DNA of 52,003 bases from Bacillus sp. MUM 116. GTDB lineage: Bacteria; Bacillota; Bacilli; Bacillales; Cytobacillaceae. A model generated the notes under the pieces. That model worked only from the letters and a program-made list of their open reading frames with translations, was not told the origin of the DNA and ran no database searches. The stretch lies in assembly GCF_001866655.1 (NCBI RefSeq), contig NZ_MLYR01000012.1, positions 1 through 52,003 of the forward strand, given 5' to 3'. Below are positions 46,159-52,003 of this stretch, in pieces (position 1 is the stretch's first letter; the number at the start of each line of letters is the position of its first letter). The translations under genes were made by a program, and so were the position numbers.

Positions 46159-46986
46159 TTAATCTGTGGATTGTATCGAAAAGGCACCTTCTTTAATGAT
46201 TTCATCCAAAGTATACTCGAGAACCCGTTCGTGTCCCTTTAGCTCCACCTGAAGGACCCGTTCTAAGATATTTAATCCTACCACTTTTCCTTCTCCATGG
46301 GGAGTAACAATCATTTCACCGATATCCGGCAGCTGCTCCTTGGCTGACTCATATTCATCATTTTCATATTTTAAACAGCACATTAGCCTGCCGCAAAGGC
46401 CGGATATTTTCGTAGGATTTAAGGATAGGTTTTGATCCTTTGCCATTTTAATCGATACCGGATCAAAATCACCTAGGAAGGTAGAGCAGCATAGCATCCT
46501 TCCACAAGGCCCAATTCCACCGAGCATTTTCGCTTCATCCCGGACACCAATTTGTCTGAGTTCAATCCTTGTGCGAAAAATTGCTGCTAAATCCTTTACA
46601 AGCTCCCTGAAATCAACTCTTCCATCGGCAGTAAAATAAAAGATGATTTTATTGCGGTCAAATGTATATTCAACATCCACCAACTTCATATCCAGCTGAT
46701 GTTCATTCACTTTTTCATTACATGTTTCGTATGCTTCCTGTGCTGCCTGTTTATTTTCCTCAACAATCATTCGATCCTTTTGATCAGCAGTTCTTACTAC
46801 CTTTTTAAGCGGAAGAACGACATCGTGCTCCTCTACTGTTTTTTTGGCAATAACCGCTTTGCCATATTCGACACCTCGAACTGTTTCGACGATCACAAAG
46901 TCATCCTTCTGAACCTCTAGCTCTCCAGGATCAAAATAATAGATTTTCCCCGCTTTTTTAAAGCGTACTCCTACAACATCATACAA
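46159..46986 (-). CDS. ricT: RicT (YaaT), PSP1 domain protein
   Basis: RicT forms the Ric complex (with YlbF and YmcA) that binds RNase Y and Fe-S clusters and affects sporulation, biofilms and competence. The 275-residue protein has the PSP1 domain (about 60-145) and the cysteine motifs CGRMLCC and CGRLMCC that bind the cluster. It overlaps the end of holB by 8 nt. Confidence 0.96.
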   Translation of the reverse strand: MYDVVGVRFKKAGKIYYFDPGELEVQKDDFVIVETVRGVEYGKAVIAKKTVEEHDVVLPLKKVVRTADQKDRMIVEENKQAAQEAYETCNEKVNEHQLDMKLVDVEYTFDRNKIIFYFTADGRVDFRELVKDLAAIFRTRIELRQIGVRDEAKMLGGIGPCGRMLCCSTFLGDFDPVSIKMAKDQNLSLNPTKISGLCGRLMCCLKYENDEYESAKEQLPDIGEMIVTPHGEGKVVGLNILERVLQVELKGHERVLEYTLDEIIKEGAFSIQSTD

Positions 46987-47986
46987 ACGAAGATCCCTCC
47001 TGCAATTTTAACACAAGCTGTTCCATCATTAGCTGAGGATTCATATTAGCCGCAAGCTTCTTCTTTGCTTCAAGAATAGCTGACATTTGATCGGTTAAGC
47101 GCCGTCTAGATGCCTGCAGGGCAAATTGTTTTAGCCGTGCACTCTCTTCGATAAAAACAATTTGCTCCTGCTTGTCTAGCTGAATATATAGTAAATCTTT
47201 AAAAATAAGAAGTAATAGATCTAAACCACGATTAATCTGTTCTTTCTCTTTAAAGTGAGGAAACCAATCCCCTTGGAGCATAATCATTGCCTCCAGGGGA
47301 TTTTTCTTCAACACTTCATATAATTTTACCACGATTTTTTGGGCTTGTGCAAACCAATCATCACTATTAAGTGTTATTGCCTCTTCAAGACTATTCGTCA
47401 ATTGGGCAAGGAGTGGTGCCTTCATTGGGTCAATCCCATTTTCAATCAATTGTTTCACCATTGCCTGTGGAGATAAAGGCTGAAAGGTTAATACCTGACA
47501 CCTGGATAGAATGGTAGGCAGGATTTTCTGTGGCTGCTCGGTTAACAGGAAGGCGGTCGTTTGGGCACTTGGTTCTTCAAGAAACTTTAACAAGCCGTTT
47601 GAGGCACTGATGCTCATTTTATCAGCATGAATAAGCAGGTAGACTTTTTTAAGAGATTCAACCCCTTTTTTTGAAAACTCTACTTGCAAGTTTCTTATTT
47701 GCTCCACTTTTATTGACTGTCCATCGGGTTCCACGATATGCACATCAGGGTGGTTTCCATGATTAATCCGTTTACAATTCTTACAGGTCTCACATGGTTT
47801 ATACCCATCGATGAGGGATTCACAAAAAAGAGCCTTTGTATATAAAAGCGCTATCTCACTTTTGCCTGTCCCTCTAATGCCTTCTAGTAAATATGCATGG
47901 GCAACTCGGTGTTTCTGTATACTGTTTTTAATCATTTTTAAGACAGTTGGCTGTACCTCTTCCAGCTGATCCCATGTTTTTACCAA
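46979..47986 (-). CDS. holB: DNA polymerase III subunit delta'
   Basis: Delta' is a clamp-loader subunit. The 335-residue protein has a P-loop-like GIRGTGKSE, the zinc module CETCKNCKRINHG, SNGLLKFLEEP (sensor/SRC region with SRCQ), and a C-terminal collar domain. I prefer the TTG at 47986, which matches the B. subtilis N-terminus; a GTG at 47995 adds three residues. yaaR, upstream in B. subtilis, is absent; a family 2 repeat occupies that place. Confidence 0.95.
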   Translation of the reverse strand: MVKTWDQLEEVQPTVLKMIKNSIQKHRVAHAYLLEGIRGTGKSEIALLYTKALFCESLIDGYKPCETCKNCKRINHGNHPDVHIVEPDGQSIKVEQIRNLQVEFSKKGVESLKKVYLLIHADKMSISASNGLLKFLEEPSAQTTAFLLTEQPQKILPTILSRCQVLTFQPLSPQAMVKQLIENGIDPMKAPLLAQLTNSLEEAITLNSDDWFAQAQKIVVKLYEVLKKNPLEAMIMLQGDWFPHFKEKEQINRGLDLLLLIFKDLLYIQLDKQEQIVFIEESARLKQFALQASRRRLTDQMSAILEAKKKLAANMNPQLMMEQLVLKLQEGSSFV

Positions 47987-48008
47987 TTTAATCACTCACT
48001 TCTGCTTT

Positions 48009-48183
48009 TTGCTGTGTTAAATGTGCATGTTAATTTGCGCTCCAGGCACTTCGCTTTCCGCGAGCGGTCCGGGGAGCCTCCTAGGCGCTTCAGCGCCTGC
48101 GGGGTCTCCCCAGTTCCGTACTCCCTCAGGAGTCTCGCGCCTTCCGCTCCAATTAATATCGTTACATGGCCTTTAACATAGCC
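48009..48183. repeat. Repeat family 2, copy 1 (about 175 bp)
   Basis: It begins TGCTGTGTTAAA and ends TTTAACATAGCC, outer inverted repeats. The GC-rich interior runs from GCTCCAGGCACTTCGC through GGGGAGCCTCC and GGGGTCTCCCC to CGCGCCTTCCGCTCCAATTAA, with nested self-complementary stretches that could fold into a large cruciform or RNA stem. It fills the holB-darA gap where yaaR lies in B. subtilis. Confidence 0.85.
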
Positions 48184-48189
48184 CTATTT

Positions 48190-48558
<369 letters not shown>

Positions 48559-48563
48559 CTATA

Positions 48564-48592
48564 ATTATAACAGGTATTAAGTGTCATGACAT
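48564..48592 (-). promoter_or_regulatory. Extended -10 promoter of darA
   Basis: On the minus strand TGTTATAAT (48564-48572) is a perfect extended -10; ATGTCA (48587-48592) lies 17 bp upstream as a weak -35. The repeat at 48599 starts 6 bp further upstream. Confidence 0.6.
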
Positions 48593-48598
48593 AATAGA

Positions 48599-48885
48599 AA
48601 AGCGGAAACGCCTTCGGAACAAGCACAGCTTGTTCCTGCGATGATTATTCTGAGAAGCTTTCCTTAGTGTTCAGCCCCGACAAGGCTTTAGGTCCGGACG
48701 GTGAAGTCGTTCTTTGACTTCATCGGCATGCCTACACCATTGAATTTGCATCATTGCAGGCATGCGACGAGGTGAACAGTACTTCCTCGAATTCGCTTTG
48801 CCGCAGGAGCAGGAAAGCAACCTAGGAAAAAAGCAGTTCATTTTTTCCCTCGAGGGGCTAGGCGCTGGAGCTGGATAATTCCCAA
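48599..48885. repeat. Dispersed repeat family 1, longest copy (about 285 bp)
   Basis: It begins AAAAGCGGAAACGCCTTCGG and ends GGGGCTAGGCGCTGGAGCTGG. Interior blocks (CGGTGAAGTCGTTCTTTGACT, GGCATGCGACGAGGTGAACAG, AATTCGCTTTGCCGCAGGAGC) recur in the copy at 12925-13129 in the opposite orientation. An extra AT-rich block of about 25 bp near its right end is absent from that copy. It fills most of the 387-bp gap between tmk and darA, and the rest is the darA promoter and the tmk terminator. Confidence 0.88.
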
Positions 48886-48893
48886 AGTTTAAG

Positions 48894-48921
48894 TTTAAAA
48901 AAAGCCTTAACCTCTAGGCTT
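48894..48921 (-). terminator. tmk terminator
   Basis: AAGCCT (48902-48907) pairs with AGGCTT (48916-48921), and the minus strand continues TTTTTTTAAAC. The stem overlaps the tmk stop codon. Confidence 0.8.
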
Positions 48922-49542
48922 CATCTCTTCTAATTTATCCTTTATGATGTGAATGGTTTTTTCAAATACCTCTTCCAGCGTCTCTGACGCATCTATTTTT
49001 ACCATCCTGTCCGAGAAGCGTTCCAAAATGATATAGTAACCATCCCTAACCTTTTGATGGAATTCAAGGTCTTCTAAATCCAAACGATTGATTTCCCGTC
49101 CTTTATTTTTATTAATTCGTTTTAATCCTACTTCCGGTTCGATGTCGAAGTAAATCGTTAAATCAGGCATCATATTCTCAATGGCAAACTGGTTAATATT
49201 CAGTACCTCATCAATCCCCAGCCCGCGTGCATACCCTTGATAGGCTAAAGAGCTATCAACAAACCGGTCACAAAAAACAACTTTTCCCTCCTCTAACGCA
49301 GGCTTGACCTTTTCAATCAGATGCTGTCTTCGTGCTGCTGCATACAACAAAGCTTCTGTCCGCGGGTCCATCGCTGTATTTTCTTTATTTAATATGACAT
49401 TTCTAATTTGTTCCGCTATATCAATTCCGCCTGGTTCCCTTGTCAGCATGGCATCCTCAAATTGTTGTGCAACCATATTTATGATGGTTGTCTTTCCCGC
49501 ACCATCCGGCCCTTCAAATGTAATAAAAATACCCTTCTTCAT
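48907..49542 (-). CDS. tmk: Thymidylate kinase
   Basis: Tmk phosphorylates dTMP to dTDP for DNA synthesis. The 211-residue P-loop kinase has [11 protein letters not shown] near the N-terminus (8-18), the DRF/DR-type segment [13 protein letters not shown], and the LID with the [16 protein letters not shown] region. The ATG at 49542 follows GGAGG by 8 nt; the frame start 15 nt upstream overlaps it. It follows yaaO by 18 bp. Confidence 0.97.
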   Translation of the reverse strand: MKKGIFITFEGPDGAGKTTIINMVAQQFEDAMLTREPGGIDIAEQIRNVILNKENTAMDPRTEALLYAAARRQHLIEKVKPALEEGKVVFCDRFVDSSLAYQGYARGLGIDEVLNINQFAIENMMPDLTIYFDIEPEVGLKRINKNKGREINRLDLEDLEFHQKVRDGYYIILERFSDRMVKIDASETLEEVFEKTIHIIKDKLEEMKPRG

Positions 49543-49560
49543 GAAAAAAACCTCCAAAAC

Positions 49561-50991
49561 CTATCTTAAGATGTCATACACTTTAATTTGACCATTTTCT
49601 AAAAGGCTGCCGCCCTGAAATCGTGCTCCATGCTCGACTAATTTTTTTAAATTGCTTATCTGTTCCTTACCAATCCGTTCTCCCTTCAACAGTAGAGGAA
49701 TACCTGGAGGATAGGGAATAATTGTTTCTGCAGACACTTGGCCAACAGCTTCTAAGAGAGGTAATTTTTTCTCCTCTAAATCTTCCATTTTTTCATAGGG
49801 AATAGCCAGTCCAGATATTTTTTGTTCAAATATCGGGGGTTCTACTTTTCCCTCATTGTTTGTAATCCCCTTTAACACTTGTTGAATTCTTTCTAATGTT
49901 TCCTCCAAAGGGTAGATTTGATTTTCCTTCAGTAAAGGGAGAATCATCAGTACATTATAGGAATCAGCCAGTTCCGTAAAAATCCCCTGCTCTTCCAATT
50001 TGCTTTGAAGCTCAAACCCACTTAGATGACTAATTGATTGAATGGTTACTTTCAACGGGTCACCTAAATGATTGGGATAGCTTAATACTTTTATACCCTG
50101 AATAGCAGAGAGCCGTTCCTTAAATCTATTTATTTCTTTAATTAAATAAGATGCATCTTCTTCCTTATAGGCAGCTAAGAAGTTCCTTGCAGCATCTAAT
50201 GAAGCCATAATCGGATAAGACGGACTGCTTGATTGAAAAAGTTGGAGGTAGTCCTTGACCTTATTTACATCAACCCGATGGCTATTCATATGCAAAAACG
50301 ATCCCATCGTCATCGCAGGAAGTGTTTTATGTGCGGATTGAACCACGATGTCTGCCCCAACTTGGACAGCTGAAGGCGGAAAAGGGCTGCCAATAATAAA
50401 ATGAGGTCCATGCGCCTCATCCACTAGTACCGGAATATTATGTATATGGGCATAGTTTATTATACTTTCTAAATCGTACGCCATTCCGTAATAATTTGGA
50501 TGGGTTAAAATTAACGCGCTGGCACTGGGATATAAATCAATTGCTTCCCTTATTGTTTCTATAGGAACTCCAGCAGCAACTTTCCACTCATCATTTATCT
50601 CCGGTTCTAAAAAAATCGGTTGTACTTTCGCTAATCGTAACCCATTTAATATTGATTTATGACAATTCCGTTGAACAAGTACAAAATCATTTTCATGGCA
50701 GGCTGCCATAATCATTGCCAAATTCCCTACTGTCGAACCATTCACAAGGAAAAAACTGTTCTTAGTTTGATATAAATCCTGAAGGAGCTGCTCAGCCTTT
50801 AAAATGGCCCCCACCGGTGAGTGCAAATCATCCAATCCGGATAACTCTGTTGCATCGAGTTTGAGAATTTCCTTGTAATAATCTTTTGCAATCATTCCAT
50901 ATTTGTGCCCCGGTACGTGAAAAGAAATGGGCTTTTTATTAATATGTTCTACTAATGCTTGATAAAGCGGCATTTTTTGTTGATTTTCCAT
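49561..50991 (-). CDS. yaaO: Orn/Lys/Arg decarboxylase family protein YaaO
   Basis: This is a PLP-dependent fold-type I enzyme; its relatives decarboxylate lysine, arginine or ornithine. The 476-residue protein has FHVPGHKYG near the start, NGSTVGN, DEAHGPHF and the PLP lysine in SAHKTLPAMTMGS, with a C-terminal domain (about 365-476) that ends at PYPPGIPLL and after. The exact substrate is not known. In B. subtilis xpaC and yaaN come before it; here csfB does. Confidence 0.92.
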   Translation of the reverse strand: MENQQKMPLYQALVEHINKKPISFHVPGHKYGMIAKDYYKEILKLDATELSGLDDLHSPVGAILKAEQLLQDLYQTKNSFFLVNGSTVGNLAMIMAACHENDFVLVQRNCHKSILNGLRLAKVQPIFLEPEINDEWKVAAGVPIETIREAIDLYPSASALILTHPNYYGMAYDLESIINYAHIHNIPVLVDEAHGPHFIIGSPFPPSAVQVGADIVVQSAHKTLPAMTMGSFLHMNSHRVDVNKVKDYLQLFQSSSPSYPIMASLDAARNFLAAYKEEDASYLIKEINRFKERLSAIQGIKVLSYPNHLGDPLKVTIQSISHLSGFELQSKLEEQGIFTELADSYNVLMILPLLKENQIYPLEETLERIQQVLKGITNNEGKVEPPIFEQKISGLAIPYEKMEDLEEKKLPLLEAVGQVSAETIIPYPPGIPLLLKGERIGKEQISNLKKLVEHGARFQGGSLLENGQIKVYDILR

Positions 50992-51142
50992 TTACGTTAC
51001 ATCCTTCAAAGAGTCTCATTTATTTTAACAAAAAACTACATTCCTTTCCTAATTTCTTAGAAAAAAGTGAAAACATAGCAACCGTTTTTTGGGCACAGGC
51101 GATGCCGCTGGGCAATTATCATAGTTAAATGTTGAATTTTCC

Positions 51143-51173
51143 CCAAAAAAATAAAGTCCTCTTGAAAGGACTT
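51143..51173 (-). terminator. csfB terminator
   Basis: AAGTCCT (51154-51160) pairs with AGGACTT (51167-51173), then TATTTTTTTGG on the minus strand. It lies 2 bp after the csfB stop codon. It separates csfB from yaaO. Confidence 0.85.
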
Positions 51174-51175
51174 GT

Positions 51176-51373
51176 TTACGAAAAGATTTCCGGTGTGGTA
51201 ATCTTTTTTAGCTGTTTTAAAAAGTATTTATATTTTGGGTCATTGGTTTCTGTATTAATTAAGTCTTTTTCGCAATCCATGCAGATAAATGATGTATATA
51301 GATGTATGCCTTTCGGTTTTAATTGATTGCAAATTACGCATGTCTCTTCATGATATTTATGTGCTAAACTCAA
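51176..51373 (-). CDS. csfB: Anti-sigma-G factor Gin (CsfB)
   Basis: CsfB/Gin is a zinc-binding inhibitor of sigma-G (and sigma-E) that stops early activity in the forespore. The 65-residue protein has two CxxC pairs (CVIC and CMDC) around GIHLYTSFI. I chose the TTG at 51373 after GGAGGTG; the ATG at 51388 overlaps that site. A sigma-F promoter lies upstream. The gene follows an rRNA operon, as in B. subtilis. Confidence 0.94.
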   Translation of the reverse strand: MSLAHKYHEETCVICNQLKPKGIHLYTSFICMDCEKDLINTETNDPKYKYFLKQLKKITTPEIFS

Positions 51374-51393
51374 TTTGTCCACCTCCATACACC

Positions 51394-51422
51394 TATTCTT
51401 CCCTTAATTAATAATTGTATAC
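51394..51422 (-). promoter_or_regulatory. Sigma-F promoter of csfB
   Basis: On the minus strand GTATA (51418-51422) and GGGAAGAATA (51394-51403) are 14 bp apart. The -10 matches the sigma-F pattern (GGnnAnAnTR) at every fixed position. The -35 sits inside a perfect 12-bp palindrome ATTGTATACAAT (51414-51425). Confidence 0.7.
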
Positions 51423-51608
51423 AATTTTTTGAATAGTCTTTTCCAGGCGTTCTTTCTTATTTTATGCCCCTTTTTGAAATTGGGTGTATGTCTATAAGTG
51501 ATTTCTTTACGTATACTTCGTACTTTTTTGAAGTTTTCCATCTATACTTAAAAAGTAGACTTTGTAGGCCTGGCTTTTGTTTTGCTGGCTCATTCTTTTT
51601 TATCCAAT

Positions 51609-51793
51609 GGTTCTGTTAAACTTGGTTGTTGATTTCCGCTCCAGGTGCGAGCGGTTCGCGGGCGGTACGGGGAGCCTCCTCGTCACTTCGCTCCTGCGGG
51701 GTCTCCCCTGCCCCGTATTCCCGCAGGAGTCTTCGCACCTTCCGCTCCAATCAACATTGTTCAAAAATCAACATTGTTTTTTAACACAGCCTA
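51609..51793. repeat. Repeat family 2, copy 2 (about 185 bp)
   Basis: It begins GGTTCTGTTAAACTTGG and ends TTTTAACACAGCC, with outer inverted repeats TGTTAAA/TTTAACA and inner GTTGATTT/AATCAACA. The GC-rich interior GCTCCAGGTGCGAGCGG...CGCACCTTCCGCTCC is nested and self-complementary. It lies between csfB and the rRNA terminator. The remaining gap (51426-51608) is AT-rich with no gene I can see. Confidence 0.85.
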
Positions 51794-51794
51794 T

Positions 51795-51831
51795 CCAATA
51801 AAAAAGGACAACCCACATCAGGTTGTCCTTT
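51795..51831 (-). terminator. rRNA operon terminator
   Basis: An 11-bp stem AAAGGACAACC (51803-51813) with GGTTGTCCTTT (51821-51831) is followed on the minus strand by TTTTTATTGG. It lies 6 bp after the 5S gene. Confidence 0.93.
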
Positions 51832-51836
51832 ACTTT

Positions 51837-51952
<116 letters not shown>

Positions 51953-52003
51953 CTATTTACTTGAGGTATCATTCCCTCAAAACTAGATAATACAGAAGAA
52001 GTT

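Overview
The window is chromosomal DNA from a spore-forming, low-GC Gram-positive bacterium of the family Bacillaceae. The gene order from the anti-sigma-G gene (right end) to lysyl-tRNA synthetase (left end) follows the origin-proximal csfB-to-lysS region of Bacillus subtilis almost gene for gene, and many proteins are close to that species along their whole length. Details differ: pabB/pabA/pabC, yaaR, xpaC and yaaN are absent from their usual places, and the intergenic regions carry two families of structured repeats. This points to a relative of B. subtilis, not to that species; I cannot name the genus from the sequence alone.

Layout. Every gene except abrB is read leftwards (minus strand). 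An rRNA operon ends at the right edge (5S gene and terminator). Tandem rRNA-type promoters sit at the left edge and read out of the window, so the block lies between two rRNA operons in the same orientation. From right to left: csfB and yaaO; tmk, darA, holB, ricT, yabA, trmN6, yazA and rsmI (dTMP synthesis, clamp loading, replication control, RNA modification); abrB on the plus strand; metG, tatD, yabE, rnmV and rsmA (tRNA charging and rRNA maturation) with a parS site; yabG, veg, sspF and ispE; purR, ridA, spoVG, glmU, prs, ctc and pth; fin, mfd and spoVT; yabM, yabN, rqcP, yabP, yabQ, divIC and yabR; spoIIE, yabS and yabT; tilS, hpt, ftsH, coaX, hslO, a PpiC-type foldase and cysK; then folP, folB, folK, yazB, dusB and lysS.

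How it works together. Housekeeping functions (translation, nucleotide and folate synthesis, replication, proteolysis) are interleaved with sporulation genes. Promoter-like sequences fit nearly every stage: a 21-bp-spaced Spo0A-type promoter (spoIIE), sigma-H (spoVG), sigma-F (csfB), a weak sigma-E candidate (yabP), sigma-G (sspF, spoVT), sigma-K (yabG) and the stress factor sigma-B (ctc). An ECF-type promoter points antisense into yabE.

I see no phage, transposase, CRISPR array, defence system or biosynthetic island. The observations most worth following are: (1) hairpins that would hide the ribosome binding site of ctc, of yabP and perhaps of yabG only in read-through transcripts, because the gene's own alternative-sigma promoter lies in or below the upstream arm; (2) two families of dispersed structured repeats with deletion derivatives; (3) the antisense promoter at yabE; (4) the Spo0A-box cluster between metG and abrB; (5) the missing pab, yaaR and xpaC-yaaN genes.
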